A stretch of 64,000 nt of DNA from Oceanisphaera marina (GCF_014643915.1 NZ_BMKE01000001.1:186001-250000), one strand, 5' to 3'. Positions 43,688-55,288 are shown, counted from the first letter of the stretch. Program-made: numbers and translations. The notes: generated by a model not told the origin, from the sequence alone.

Positions 43688-44977
43688 ATGAAAGTATTAG
43701 TCATTGGTGGTGGCGGTCGTGAACACGCCCTGGCCTGGAAAGCCGCCCAGTCTGCCAACGTCAGCCAGGTATTCGTGGCGCCCGGCAATGCTGGCACCGA
43801 GCTTGAGCCCAGCCTGACCAATGTGGCCATTGCCGCCACCGATATTCAGGACCTGCTGGCCTTCGCCAAAAAAGAGCAGGTTGCCCTCACCATAGTGGGC
43901 CCGGAAGCGCCGTTGGTGGCCGGTGTAGTGGATGCCTTTGAGGCCGAGAACATGGCGATTTTTGGCCCCAGCGCCGCTGCGGCCCAGTTGGAAGGCTCCA
44001 AGGCCTTTACCAAAGACTTTCTCGCTCGCCAAAACATCCCCAGCGCCGATTATCAGAACTTTACCGAGGTAGAGCCCGCCCTGGCCTACTTGCGGGAGAA
44101 AGGCGCGCCCATCGTGGTGAAAGCCGATGGCCTTGCGGCCGGTAAAGGCGTGATCGTCGCCATGACGCTGAGCGAGGCCGAAGCCGCAGTGCGCGACATG
44201 TTGTCTGGCAATGCCTTTGGTGATGCGGGTAGCCGGGTGGTGATCGAAGAGTTTCTGGATGGCGAAGAAGCCTCCTTTATCGTGATGGTCGACGGCGAAC
44301 ATGTGTTGCCGATGGCCACCAGCCAGGATCACAAGCGCGTTGGCGATGGCGACACCGGGCCCAATACCGGCGGCATGGGCGCCTATAGCCCCGCCCCTGT
44401 GGTGACGCCCGAGATCCACGATCGCATTATGGAACAGGTGATCATGCCCACGGTGCGCGGCATGGCCGATGAAGGTCATGTTTACAAAGGCTTTTTGTAT
44501 GCGGGTCTGATGATAGACAAGCGTGGTCAACCCAAGGTGATCGAATTCAACTGTCGCTTTGGCGATCCGGAAACCCAGCCCATTATGCTGCGCTTGCAGT
44601 CTGATCTGGTTGCACTGTGTCTGGCCGGCTGCAAAGGCGAGCTGAACAAGGTGAGTGCCGAGTTTGATCCGCGCGCATCTGTAGGTGTGGTGCTGGCGGC
44701 CGGTGGTTATCCGGGGCACTATCGCCAGAATGATGTCATCAGCAACATTCCTGCTGAAACCGACATCAGCAAAGTCTTTCATGCCGGTAGCAAATTCAAA
44801 GACGGCGAACTGCTTACCTCTGGCGGCCGAGTGTTATGTGCCACCGCATTGGGCAACACGGTCACCGAGGCTCAGGCCAACGCCTACGCCGTTGCCCGAC
44901 AGGTGGAATGGGAAGGCGTGTTTTATCGCCACGACATCGCCTATCGCGCCATTGAGCGTGAAAACGCCGCGTCTTAA
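43688..44977 (+). CDS. purD: Phosphoribosylamine-glycine ligase PurD
   Basis: A 429-residue ATP-grasp enzyme making glycinamide ribonucleotide. The N-terminal MKVLVIGGGGREHALAWKAAQS is diagnostic. FGPSAAAAQLEGSKAFTKDFLARQNIPSADYQNF and APIVVKADGLAAGKGVIVA are ATP-grasp elements, and the metal/ATP residues include EFNCRFGDPETQPIM and GPNTGGMGAYSPAPV. The ATG at 43688 follows TTTGAGGAAC; a TTG directly upstream is in frame but unlikely to be used. It lies downstream of purH, probably partly cotranscribed, and is followed by a strong terminator. Confidence 0.97.
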   Translation: MKVLVIGGGGREHALAWKAAQSANVSQVFVAPGNAGTELEPSLTNVAIAATDIQDLLAFAKKEQVALTIVGPEAPLVAGVVDAFEAENMAIFGPSAAAAQLEGSKAFTKDFLARQNIPSADYQNFTEVEPALAYLREKGAPIVVKADGLAAGKGVIVAMTLSEAEAAVRDMLSGNAFGDAGSRVVIEEFLDGEEASFIVMVDGEHVLPMATSQDHKRVGDGDTGPNTGGMGAYSPAPVVTPEIHDRIMEQVIMPTVRGMADEGHVYKGFLYAGLMIDKRGQPKVIEFNCRFGDPETQPIMLRLQSDLVALCLAGCKGELNKVSAEFDPRASVGVVLAAGGYPGHYRQNDVISNIPAETDISKVFHAGSKFKDGELLTSGGRVLCATALGNTVTEAQANAYAVARQVEWEGVFYRHDIAYRAIERENAAS

Positions 44978-45006
44978 GGCAAACATTCGGCCTGAACTCG
45001 GATAGC

Positions 45007-45036
45007 AAGCCGCCATCGCAAGATGGCGGCTTTTTT
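45007..45036 (+). terminator. Rho-independent terminator of purD
   Basis: AGCCGCCATC / GATGGCGGCT stem, GCAA loop, six T, 30 bases after purD. Confidence 0.95.
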
Positions 45037-45146
45037 ATGCGCGGTTATTTCTCCTCACATATCGAAAACCATCTACCCTTTATCCAGATGCGGCTAATGA
45101 TTCTCTGGCTTGGCATCCGCTTGTTTCCTGTTGAAAGGAGTCATGT

Positions 45147-45515
45147 ATGTACCCAAAAGTATTACTCGGACTGGCAATGGCCTTCAGTGTGCAGGTTTGG
45201 GCCGCGCCGGTGCAAACGGCCGATAGCAGTGAGGGAGAAATTCTGACCAACGAAGCCGGCATGAGTCTGTATGTATTCGATAAAGACGAGGCCGGCGTCA
45301 GTAATTGTAATGACACCTGTGCCGACAATTGGCCACCACTGGCGGCCAGTAAAGAAGACCAGGCCGCAGGCGATTACGGCATTATTACCCGATCCGATGG
45401 CAGCCTGCAGTGGAGCTATCTGGATCAACCCCTGTACCTGTGGAAGCAAGACAAGGCACCCGGTGATATGACCGGTGATGGCAAATTCGATGTGTGGCAT
45501 CTGGCCAAGCCCTGA
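45147..45515 (+). CDS. Secreted COG4315-family protein (YxFxxD-type repeats)
   Basis: A 122-residue exported protein with a signal peptide (LLGLAMAFSVQVWA, cleavage about 19). Two copies of a motif follow: SLYVFDKDEAG and PLYLWKQDKAPGD. The mature part also has the conserved CNDTCADNWPPL, where two cysteines probably form a disulfide. This is the COG4315/lipoprotein DUF305-neighbour type, often induced by stress, but no function is established. It lacks a lipobox, so it is likely periplasmic. The ATG at 45147 follows AAAGGAG. It is bounded by terminators on both sides, hence monocistronic. Confidence 0.8.
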   Translation: MYPKVLLGLAMAFSVQVWAAPVQTADSSEGEILTNEAGMSLYVFDKDEAGVSNCNDTCADNWPPLAASKEDQAAGDYGIITRSDGSLQWSYLDQPLYLWKQDKAPGDMTGDGKFDVWHLAKP

Positions 45516-45540
45516 GCCTGAACATAAGGTGATACATAAT

Positions 45541-45567
45541 AAAAAGAGCCCTTGCGGGCTCTTTTTT
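45541..45567. terminator. Bidirectional terminator
   Basis: AAAAAGAGCCC / GGGCTCTTTTTT, loop TTGC, between the convergent COG4315 and CbiX-like genes. It has A-runs and T-runs on both sides. Confidence 0.92.
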
Positions 45568-45922
45568 AAAGTTGCTCGGCCAGCCAGTCGGCAAAACCGG
45601 GCAGAGCCCCAAGGTGAGGTAACAGCGTTAGAGTCACATCGGGATATTGCGCCCGCTTTTGCTCCAGCACCGAAGGCAGATCGTTGACCACATGCTTGCC
45701 CTGAGCCAGAAAATAGGGAAACAAGGTGATGTCTTTAGCGCCCGCCGCTATTTGCTGATCAATAGACTGTTCCAGCGTGGGCTCGGCCAATTCCCAAAAC
45801 GCATGGCCCAATACATCGAAACGTGCCGTCATTGCCCGAGACAGGCTGTGGGAGAATATGGCTATTTCTTCGTTGGCTGCCACGCGGCGGCTGCCGTGAG
45901 CAACCAGTATAAATCCGTTCAT
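45566..45922 (-). CDS. CbiX/SirB-like sirohydrochlorin chelatase family protein
   Basis: A 118-residue short CbiX-type protein. The chelatase N-terminus ILVAHGSRRVAANEEI contains the metal-binding His of the AHGSR motif, and the second conserved His lies in LFPYFLAQGKHVVNDLP. Such single-domain forms (CbiXS/SirB) insert Co2+, Fe2+ or Ni2+ into sirohydrochlorin as homodimers. No siroheme or cobalamin genes are near. ATG 45922 is the natural start; it lies one base past the stop of the upstream unknown gene, so the two are clearly an operon. Confidence 0.82.
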   Translation of the reverse strand: MNGFILVAHGSRRVAANEEIAIFSHSLSRAMTARFDVLGHAFWELAEPTLEQSIDQQIAAGAKDITLFPYFLAQGKHVVNDLPSVLEQKRAQYPDVTLTLLPHLGALPGFADWLAEQL

Positions 45923-45923
45923 G

Positions 45924-46346
45924 TTACTCCTTTTTACGCTTGACCAGTGGGTCCTGTGCCGCCAGCACATCCACACAGTAATCCCAGCTGGCAATGCGAT
46001 AATGCTGAATATCTTCGTCCAGATGCAGACCTTTGCTTTGCTGATGAAACCAGATCAAAAAACGAGAGGGCGTAATCAGCTGGATCTGGCTGTCGGACCC
46101 AAAGTCGTCGTCGTCCATATAGTCCAAAACATCGGCACCTTCCAGCACGCGATAGCCAAATAAATGATCGAACTGTAACTGATAGATGACCTGAGGCGGA
46201 ATGTCCATTTTGGTGGGGATGCCCATAGACAGCAGCAAGCGCCCCGTCCATACATCCTGATACACCTCGGTGAGCATGAGCCCGGTGGTTAAACCACGGC
46301 CGCCCGACCAGGGTGTTGCCATTTGTCGAATGGTATTTACTTCCAT
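45924..46346 (-). CDS. Conserved-looking protein of unknown function upstream of cbiX
   Basis: I do not recognise this 140-residue soluble protein. It starts MEVNTIRQMATPWSGGRGLTTGLML. It has a hydrophobic/aromatic middle (YQLQFDHLFGYRVLEGADVLDYM) and an acidic patch DDDDFGSD. It then has SQIQLITPSRFLIWFHQQSKGLHLDEDIQHYRIASWDYCVDVLA and a basic tail VKRKKE. No signal peptide or membrane helix is visible. The second of two adjacent ATGs (46346) is best spaced from GGGAGG. The one-base gap to the CbiX-like gene implies coupled translation. Codon use resembles its neighbours, supporting a real gene. Confidence 0.7.
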   Translation of the reverse strand: MEVNTIRQMATPWSGGRGLTTGLMLTEVYQDVWTGRLLLSMGIPTKMDIPPQVIYQLQFDHLFGYRVLEGADVLDYMDDDDFGSDSQIQLITPSRFLIWFHQQSKGLHLDEDIQHYRIASWDYCVDVLAAQDPLVKRKKE

Positions 46347-46424
46347 CATAGCCTCCCAAAAACGGGAACAGACTGGAGTTAGTTATAACAATTCAAACGT
46401 TAAAGGAGCAAGTATAGAAGAAAG

Positions 46425-46448
46425 AAAAAACCCGGCGAAAGCCGGGTT
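46425..46448 (-). terminator. Rho-independent terminator of hupA
   Basis: On the minus strand AACCCGGC / GCCGGGTT with a TTTC loop is followed by TTTTTTC, nine bases after the hupA stop. Confidence 0.93.
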
Positions 46449-46457
46449 GAGAAGCAA

Positions 46458-46730
46458 TTACTTGATAGCGTCTTTTAAGGCTTTGCCGGCAACGAAGGCA
46501 GGAACGTTGGCAGCGGCAATCTGAATTTCGTTGCCTGTTTGCGGGTTACGGCCGGTACGGGCGGCACGGTGATTAACCTTGAAAGTACCAAAACCAACCA
46601 GTTGCACCGGGTCACCTTCTTTCAGGCTTTGGGTGATACCGTTCAATACTTCTTCCAATGCGGCCTTGGCCTGTACTTTATTCAAATCTGCCTTGGCAGC
46701 GATTGCATCAACAAGCTGAGTCTTATTCAT
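46458..46730 (-). CDS. hupA: DNA-binding protein HU-alpha
   Basis: A 90-residue histone-like protein. It is almost textbook [92 protein letters not shown], with the DNA-binding arm carrying RTGRNPQTG. The MNKTQL start and sequence favour HupA over HupB. HU dimers bend and compact DNA. Codons are strongly biased, as expected for an abundant protein. It is monocistronic, with its own terminator. Confidence 0.95.
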   Translation of the reverse strand: MNKTQLVDAIAAKADLNKVQAKAALEEVLNGITQSLKEGDPVQLVGFGTFKVNHRAARTGRNPQTGNEIQIAAANVPAFVAGKALKDAIK

Positions 46731-47062
46731 AGGGGATCCTTTCTCACTTGGCATTAAGTGGTTACCCACTCTATTCAAATTTAGGCGTCAAGCAAAGCCT
46801 TTGTCTGGTAGCTCAACATCAAGTGCCGTTGTTTTGTGCAAAATATGCGGAAAACATCACATAACCGCTACAGAAATGCCGCTATGGCTGCGGTCAACAC
46901 CGAACCCAGCATAGCCGAGGCCCGCATCGGCTGCCAGACTCACCGCGACTTTCGGCACAAAATAACCCGCTTATCGAAGCCGGTCCGACAGAAGCAGACC
47001 GGCAATAAACGACAAATGACGTGTTTTGTAGGCGCGGCGCTGTTTTCAGGCCAGGCCGGCTA
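46731..47062. other. Gene-free region upstream of hupA
   Basis: About 330 bases between the start of hupA and the end of the dehydrogenase gene, both on the minus strand. It must hold the hupA promoter. Long overlapping frames on the plus strand continue into the antisense of the dehydrogenase gene and look spurious. The inverted pieces GAAGCCGGTCCGAC and AGAAGCAGACCGGC near 46976-47003 may form a terminator-like hairpin for the upstream gene. Nothing else recognised. Confidence 0.4.
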
Positions 47063-47926
47063 TTACGACTCCAGATCCTTGATGACCACGGTAGAGTCAC
47101 AACGGCCAAACCCTTCGCCCAGCAGTTTTTCGTATACCTTGTGCACATGCTCGGTCAATGGCAGTGTCAGCCCCTGCTGCTCGGCTTCATCCAGGCAAAT
47201 GCCCAGATCCTTGTGCATCCACTGGGCAGCAAAGCCAAAATCGAATTTATCGTCCGCCATGGTTTGCGCGCGGTTTTGCAGCTGCCAGCTTTGTGCGGCA
47301 CCACCGGCCAGCACATCAATCAGGGTGGGAATATCCAGCCCGGCTTTTTTGGCGATCATCAAGCCTTCGGCTATCCCCTGCACGGCACCAATCACGCAGA
47401 TTTGATTCACCATCTTGCAACGCTGGCCGGCACCGACCGGGCCTAAGCGCGTGACTTTTTTACCGTAGGCCGCCAGCACAGGTGCCGCTTCGGCCACATC
47501 CGCCTCACCGCCGCCGACCATAATGGTCAGGGCGCCGTTTTCTGCGCCCAGCTGGCCGCCAGATACAGGTGCATCAATAAAGCGTAGGCCCGCTTTACCT
47601 GCGGCCTCTGCCAGCTCTTCGGCCAAAATAGCCGAGGTGGTGGTGTGATCCACCAACAGCGCGCCCGCTTTCATGCCGGCCAACACGCCCTCATCGCCAT
47701 ACACTACAGAGCGTACATCGTCGTCGTTACCCACACACACCATGACAATGTCTGCGTCTTTGGCCGCCTCGGCAGGCGTCGCACCATAAGAGCCCCCCTG
47801 TTGCTCGGCCCAGCTGGCCGCCTTTTCAGTACTGCGGTTATACACGCACACCTGATGTCCTGCCTGTTGCAGGTGGCCGGCCATGGGAAATCCCATGACG
47901 CCCAGGCCGATAAATGCCAGTTTCAT
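47063..47926 (-). CDS. NAD(P)-dependent beta-hydroxyacid dehydrogenase (GarR/MmsB-like)
   Basis: A 287-residue two-domain dehydrogenase. The Rossmann motif is FIGLGVMGFPMAGHLQQAGHQVCVYNRS (4-31). The substrate motif is FIDAPVSGGQLGAENGALTIMVGG, and the catalytic lysine lies in GAGQRCKMVNQ (K about 170). C-terminal helices end DSTVVIKDLE. Family members reduce tartronate semialdehyde or oxidise 3-hydroxyisobutyrate; sequence alone does not choose between them. No garL/gcl or mms genes adjoin it. The ATG follows AAAGGAGCAGCAGAG. Confidence 0.88.
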   Translation of the reverse strand: MKLAFIGLGVMGFPMAGHLQQAGHQVCVYNRSTEKAASWAEQQGGSYGATPAEAAKDADIVMVCVGNDDDVRSVVYGDEGVLAGMKAGALLVDHTTTSAILAEELAEAAGKAGLRFIDAPVSGGQLGAENGALTIMVGGGEADVAEAAPVLAAYGKKVTRLGPVGAGQRCKMVNQICVIGAVQGIAEGLMIAKKAGLDIPTLIDVLAGGAAQSWQLQNRAQTMADDKFDFGFAAQWMHKDLGICLDEAEQQGLTLPLTEHVHKVYEKLLGEGFGRCDSTVVIKDLES

Positions 47927-48119
47927 CTCTGCTGCTCCTTTGGTTTTTATGCTGTTTCGCTAACTGAATGGCGCTATTTGTATCAATAAATGCGGCGGAC
48001 TGCATCTTTGTTGAGGCCACCAAGAGAATTCCATCATGAATAGACAGAAAACCCTGCTGCCACGCCAGGCGCAGCAGCAGGGTCAGGGTGTTACAGCAAA
48101 AGCTTAACGCGCCGTGGAT

Positions 48120-49610
<1,491 letters not shown>

Positions 49611-50627
49611 CTATATCTCCACTAGCCGGACGGTATCGCCGTCTTCCACCTTGAGCAAGCGCGCCACCTCGTCGGTCAGCACCGCCTGCGCCTTGTCTTC
49701 ATTAATCGCCACCTCGGCAATAAGGGCACGAAAATGGGCAAATTCAGTATTGCTAATCAGGTGGGTTTTACCCTGAATGGTCTTGCCAACATGCACCTTT
49801 AGCTGGCGGCTGGTGCGTACGGTGCGAATTTGCGATAACTCACACTCCACACTGGGGCCGGCATCAAAAATGTCGACATAGCCGCGCCAGGTAAAACCTT
49901 CTTCTTCCAGCATGCGCAGGGCAGGCCGGGTATTATCATGGGTTTTCCCGATGACGGACTTCGCCTCTTTAGACAGCAAATTCACGTAGATCGGGAACTT
50001 GGGCATCAAATCGGCAATAAAGCCTTTTTGGCCAATACCGGTAAGATAGTCGACGGTAGGAAAGTCCATCGAAAAAAAGTGCTCTTGCAACCAGCTCCAG
50101 AAAGGGCTGTTACCTTTTGCGTCGGACACGCCGCGCATTTCTGCCAGAATGCGGTGATCAAATAACTCGGTAAATTCTGCCAGAAACAAAAAACGACATT
50201 TAGACAACAAGCGTCCATTCAAGCCCTTGCGTGCCGACTCGCGCAAAAACAGCGTACACAGCTCGCTGACTCCGGTGTAGTCATTACTCAGGGTCAGGGT
50301 GTCGACCACATTGTAAATGCCCAATCGCGGCGAGCTGTGTACCTGCTTGCCCAGCAGATAATTATAAAAAGGAGCAGACAAGCCCACGGCTGCATCTATG
50401 GCGCAGGTGCCCATTACCTCACCGGACTCACTGTCTTCGGCCACAAAAAAGTACAGGCACTCGCCCTTGCCTGCCGGTCGGCTGGCAAAGGAAGCCACTG
50501 AATGATCTATCTTGTTCTGAAGTAGTTCGTCGTTAACCGGCAGCGAGGTAAAACCATGACCAGACTCAATAGCGAACTGCTTGAGGGTGGGGAAATCTTT
50601 CTGCTCTATGGGGCGGATCACCAGCAT
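49611..50627 (-). CDS. astA: Arginine N-succinyltransferase AstA
   Basis: A 338-residue enzyme transferring succinyl from succinyl-CoA to arginine, the first step of the AST pathway. It has a GNAT-like start (MLVIRPIEQKDFPTLKQFAIESGHGFTSLPVNDELLQNKI) and the family stretches VNLLSKEAKSVIGKTHDNTRPALRMLEEEGF and YVDIFDAGPSVECELSQIRTVR. The length is that of single-chain AstA; no second AruF/AruG-type paralogue is here. The ATG follows AAGGAGTGCTGC. It is 71 bases from astC and directly followed by astD. Confidence 0.95.
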   Translation of the reverse strand: MLVIRPIEQKDFPTLKQFAIESGHGFTSLPVNDELLQNKIDHSVASFASRPAGKGECLYFFVAEDSESGEVMGTCAIDAAVGLSAPFYNYLLGKQVHSSPRLGIYNVVDTLTLSNDYTGVSELCTLFLRESARKGLNGRLLSKCRFLFLAEFTELFDHRILAEMRGVSDAKGNSPFWSWLQEHFFSMDFPTVDYLTGIGQKGFIADLMPKFPIYVNLLSKEAKSVIGKTHDNTRPALRMLEEEGFTWRGYVDIFDAGPSVECELSQIRTVRTSRQLKVHVGKTIQGKTHLISNTEFAHFRALIAEVAINEDKAQAVLTDEVARLLKVEDGDTVRLVEI

Positions 50628-50698
50628 GCAGCACTCCTTGTTATGGCAATCAGAGCAAGGCAACCCTGCCTTGCTCCTTATTACTGTGCCTGGTTGCG

Positions 50699-52222
<1,524 letters not shown>

Positions 52223-52804
52223 TTACAGCAGGCGAAGAAAGTTTTGCAGCAACTGATGGCCGCCTTCGGTCAAAATGCTTTCGGGGTGAAACTGTACGCT
52301 GTGCAGCGGCAAGTCGTTATGTTGCATGCCCATGATTTCATCTCGCTCGCCGCGCTCGGTTTCACTCCAGGCGGTCACGGTAAAGCAGCTCGGCAAACTG
52401 GCCGTCTCGACAATCAAAGAGTGATAACGGGTGACCGTCAGCGGATCGGGCAAGTCACGAAACACCCCCACTCCGGTATGACGAATGGCCGAGGTTTTGC
52501 CGTGCATCACCTGGCGAGCCCGCACCACCTTGCCGCCAAAGGCCTGGGCGATGGCCTGATGCCCCAAACACACCCCCAAAATGGGCAGCTTCCCGGCAAA
52601 CTCACTGATGGCCGCCAGCGACACCCCCGCCTCGTTTGGCGTACAAGGGCCCGGAGAAATAATCAGCCCCGTTGGTTGCAAGGCGGCAATCTCATCCAGT
52701 GTAATGTCGTCGTTACGTCGCACCATTACCGCCTGCCCCAGCTCACCAAAATACTGCACCAGGTTGTAGGTAAAAGAGTCGTAATTATCGAGCATGAGCA
52801 GCAT
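52223..52804 (-). CDS. pabA: Aminodeoxychorismate/anthranilate synthase glutamine amidotransferase PabA
   Basis: A 193-residue class I glutamine amidotransferase supplying ammonia for p-aminobenzoate (folate) synthesis. [36 protein letters not shown], the nucleophile Cys79 in [15 protein letters not shown] and [11 protein letters not shown] with the His/Glu dyad are all present. A TrpG (anthranilate) assignment is possible by sequence. However, the synteny with the ast genes, as in enterics and vibrios, and the absence of trp genes favour PabA. Confidence 0.9.
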   Translation of the reverse strand: MLLMLDNYDSFTYNLVQYFGELGQAVMVRRNDDITLDEIAALQPTGLIISPGPCTPNEAGVSLAAISEFAGKLPILGVCLGHQAIAQAFGGKVVRARQVMHGKTSAIRHTGVGVFRDLPDPLTVTRYHSLIVETASLPSCFTVTAWSETERGERDEIMGMQHNDLPLHSVQFHPESILTEGGHQLLQNFLRLL

Positions 52805-53031
52805 GAGTACAGTTTCCGTATGAATGAGTCATTAACGCTTTATATGCCCGCCATAATACCCGCCCAGCTAAAGTACAACCAGCCGCCGTTTCCGCCATCG
52901 TAAAAAAGAATCAGGCCAGGCATAAAAAAGGCGCCCGCGCCGTGTCGGTGAAACATCCCTTGCAGACAACGTCGCATATACCCAAAATGGGCACAGCGCC
53001 TAAACATCCTTTTTCTATTTTCGAGATTGAT

Positions 53032-53538
53032 ATGCCTTTCAACTATGATCAGCTGACCACACATTTTGGCCATATTTATCCGGCCCATGTAGAAGAGCTT
53101 TGCGAACTGCTGATCCAATTACGCAAACAGTTTTTTGGCGATCTCGACTTGATGCTGATCCTGGCCATTATCGGCTCACGCTCGCTACCGGCCAGGCTCG
53201 CCAGTGCCATGACCTACGATGAGTTCAAGTCGGTTGCAAAAAAGGCGGCCAACCTGCAGCCAATCAATATTCAATCTGTCGCCGAATGCAGTGGCATCGC
53301 CCGGGAAACGGTCCGCCGCAAAGTGAATAAGCTGGAGGAATTAGGACTGATTGAACGTAGCCAAAATGGCATGCTGCATGTGACCGATAACGCCACTCGC
53401 ACCTTGTCTGCCTCTACCGATGCCAGCCTGCAGTATTTGGCCGCTCTGGGAGATATTTATCGAAACGCAAACCGCAGAGGCGAAGAACCAGATCAAAAAC
53501 GTAAAGCTGAGATACAGGGGATAGGGAGTAAGGAATAG
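53032..53538 (+). CDS. Helix-turn-helix transcriptional regulator (MarR/DUF-like wHTH)
   Basis: A 168-residue DNA-binding protein. A helical N-terminal half (YDQLTTHFGHIYPAHVEELCELLIQLRKQFFGDLDLMLILAIIGSRSL) is followed by a winged HTH at about 85-125 (INIQSVAECSGIARETVRRKVNKLEELGLIERSQNGMLHVTDNATRTLSA). The regulated genes are unknown. The start MPFNYDQL was chosen over upstream in-frame codons in low-complexity sequence. The last residues (QGIGSKE) are encoded by the degenerate edge of a heptamer repeat array, and the stop TAG (53536-53538) lies inside the first perfect AATAGGG unit, so the array has formed or grown at the very end of the gene. Confidence 0.8.
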   Translation: MPFNYDQLTTHFGHIYPAHVEELCELLIQLRKQFFGDLDLMLILAIIGSRSLPARLASAMTYDEFKSVAKKAANLQPINIQSVAECSGIARETVRRKVNKLEELGLIERSQNGMLHVTDNATRTLSASTDASLQYLAALGDIYRNANRRGEEPDQKRKAEIQGIGSKE

Positions 53539-53596
53539 GGAATAGGGAATAGGGAATAGGGAATAGGGAATAGGGAATAGGGAATAGGGAATAGGG
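53534..53596 (+). repeat. AATAGGG heptamer array, nine units
   Basis: Nine perfect tandem copies of AATAGGG (63 bases), with degenerate units on both flanks (GATAGGGAGTAAGG before, GAGTGTGGG after). The first unit supplies the stop codon of the HTH regulator gene, and the G-rich strand is the sense strand of that gene. Regular GGG tracts with AATA loops have G-quadruplex potential. Confidence 0.95.
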
Positions 53597-53643
53597 AGTG
53601 TGGGATGGCCAATATCACTCGGGTTGCATCATGGCGAACGGCA

Positions 53644-54768
53644 TCAGTCTGAGGGGGACTGACCAAAGCGTTGCAGCTGCATCTCTTGCAACCGGCTAAG
53701 GGTGCGCCGAAACGGAAACGCCAGCGCCCCCTCTTTATACAGTTCACTTAACGGCACGGCGGCACTTAAATACAGAGGGATCTGGCGGTCATAACACTCG
53801 TCCACCAAAGCAATAAATCTGCGTACGCCGTCGTCCTGTCGCGATAATGCGGGCAGCTGTCGGTCGCCAGCCGTCACTTGAAGCGCACCGTCTTCGGTGC
53901 CTCGGGCAATGGCATTTTGCTGCGCGCCCCCCGACAACCGGGGCACCTCGCTCAGTAATATATGCGAAAACTGGTCACACAATTCAATAAAGTCCGGCGC
54001 GGCCAGTGGCTGCTCGCACAAATCAGAGTAACGACACCACAACACCTGCTTAGCGCGTTGCACCACTGTAATGTTTCTGTGACCCAGTAATAACGGTTGC
54101 TTATGCCCACCCTCTGGAGCCAGCTCGTTGAAAACCCCCGCCAGCGCCTGAGGCTGGTTGATCCAAAATCGGGGCTGTTGCTGGCCGGGGTGCAGCCGAT
54201 GATCATGCCGGCCATCCACACTCAGCACCTGCATATGCTGATTCATCGACGCAATGGCAGGTAGGAGGCGCTCGCGGTTGAAGCCATTCTCATAGAGTTT
54301 TTCCGGCGGTTGATTGGAGGTAACCACCAGAATCAGCCCGAGCTCAAACAGCTGCTGCAATAACCGGCTCAGTAACATCACATCGCCAATATCGCTGATA
54401 AACAGCTCATCCAGACACAAGACTCTGGCCTCGCTCGCCAACTCTTGCGCCAGCAGAGTCAGCGGATCTTCCTGGCCAGTCAGCAGAAACAGCCGTTTAT
54501 GCACCCAGCGCATAAAGTGATGAAAGTGCAACCGCCGGGCCGGCACAATCAAACTGCTGGTCAGGCTCTGATAAAAAGCGTCCATTAGCCAGGTTTTACC
54601 CCGACCAACGGGCCCCCATAAATAGATGCCGGAAATCTCTGCTTCGCCAACCACTAAACGACGATAACACAGCTCCAGACATTCAACCGCACGCCGTTGA
54701 GCCGCATCGTCTTTAAAGCCGGACTCCAGCGCCTGTTGGTAAGCAAAATAAGGAGAAAGTACAGACAT
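53644..54768 (-). CDS. zapE: Cell division ATPase ZapE (AFG1 family)
   Basis: A 374-residue P-loop ATPase. The Walker A is GPVGRGKT (52-59, in YLWGPVGRGKTWLMDAFYQSL), Walker B is LCLDELFISDIGD, and sensor-like VTSNQPPEKLYENGFNRERLLPAI and FIALVDECYDRQIPLYLSAAVPLSELY are typical of AFG1/ZapE. In E. coli ZapE associates with FtsZ and is needed under oxygen limitation or heat. Length is normal. The gene is convergent with the HTH regulator, with the heptamer array in between. It is not next to a cytochrome or ribosomal gene as in some relatives. Confidence 0.92.
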   Translation of the reverse strand: MSVLSPYFAYQQALESGFKDDAAQRRAVECLELCYRRLVVGEAEISGIYLWGPVGRGKTWLMDAFYQSLTSSLIVPARRLHFHHFMRWVHKRLFLLTGQEDPLTLLAQELASEARVLCLDELFISDIGDVMLLSRLLQQLFELGLILVVTSNQPPEKLYENGFNRERLLPAIASMNQHMQVLSVDGRHDHRLHPGQQQPRFWINQPQALAGVFNELAPEGGHKQPLLLGHRNITVVQRAKQVLWCRYSDLCEQPLAAPDFIELCDQFSHILLSEVPRLSGGAQQNAIARGTEDGALQVTAGDRQLPALSRQDDGVRRFIALVDECYDRQIPLYLSAAVPLSELYKEGALAFPFRRTLSRLQEMQLQRFGQSPSD

Positions 54769-54892
54769 CAGTCCTCATGTTTAGCTGAATGACACATAAG
54801 ACCATTAAGCCAGATTTAAGACATAACTGACATCCGCCAACCTGTCCGTCCTCACACTTCTGTATCTTACTTCTCAAGCTGGTTTAACCAAT

Positions 54893-54927
54893 AAAAACGG
54901 CCTGTTCTGCAAGCAGAACAGGCCGTT
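54893..54927 (-). terminator. Rho-independent terminator of the DUF2750 gene
   Basis: Perfect 15-bp stem AACGGCCTGTTCTGC / GCAGAACAGGCCGTT with a two-base loop, followed by T on the minus strand. Confidence 0.9.
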
Positions 54928-54946
54928 AACCCAAAAGCCGAGACGA

Positions 54947-55288
54947 TTAAGCCAGGTCTTTTACCAGTTCCAGTACATCCAGCTCAACGCCGTCCAGCTC
55001 TTCGTCCCAGTTGGGGCCAATGCGCACGCCGTCTTCAGACATATCTTCTACCCAGACTTCCAAAAACTCGGGCAAGGTAATTTCGAAGGGCACATATTCG
55101 GCCCATTCGTCCAAACACTGTGCTTTTGCTTCATTCTCGGTAGACCATACCGGCATAACTTCGGTATCTTCAAACTCGGAGGAGTCACAAACGACCCACT
55201 CCTCGCCGAAACGCAATCCCCACATCACTCGATTGGCGGTTACTTCGTCGAGAAAACGCTGGTAATTTTTCTGATGGCTATCGCTCAT
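54947..55288 (-). CDS. DUF2750 domain protein
   Basis: A 113-residue acidic protein matching DUF2750: YQRFLDEVTANRVMWGLRFGEEWVVCDSSEFEDTEVMPVWSTENEAKAQCLDEWAEYVPFEITLPEFLEVWVEDMSEDGVRIGPNWDEELDGVELDVLELVKDL. The fold seems a small alpha/beta domain with many tryptophans. No function is known for the family. The ATG at 55288 follows AAAGGTGAAC; codons further upstream are in frame but unsupported. It is a single-gene transcript ended by a strong terminator. Confidence 0.88.
   Translation of the reverse strand: MSDSHQKNYQRFLDEVTANRVMWGLRFGEEWVVCDSSEFEDTEVMPVWSTENEAKAQCLDEWAEYVPFEITLPEFLEVWVEDMSEDGVRIGPNWDEELDGVELDVLELVKDLA

Noticed and set aside
46836-47405. 189-codon plus-strand frame near hupA
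   Set aside because: Most of it is antisense to the well-supported dehydrogenase gene and its sequence looks like a reversed reading of that gene.
53534-53596. CRISPR array
   Set aside because: The repeat is a simple tandem heptamer without spacers, and no cas genes are present.
53493-53747. Minus-strand frame encoding repeated SLFPIPY
   Set aside because: It is a translation of the heptamer array plus the 3' end of zapE in another frame, with no independent support.
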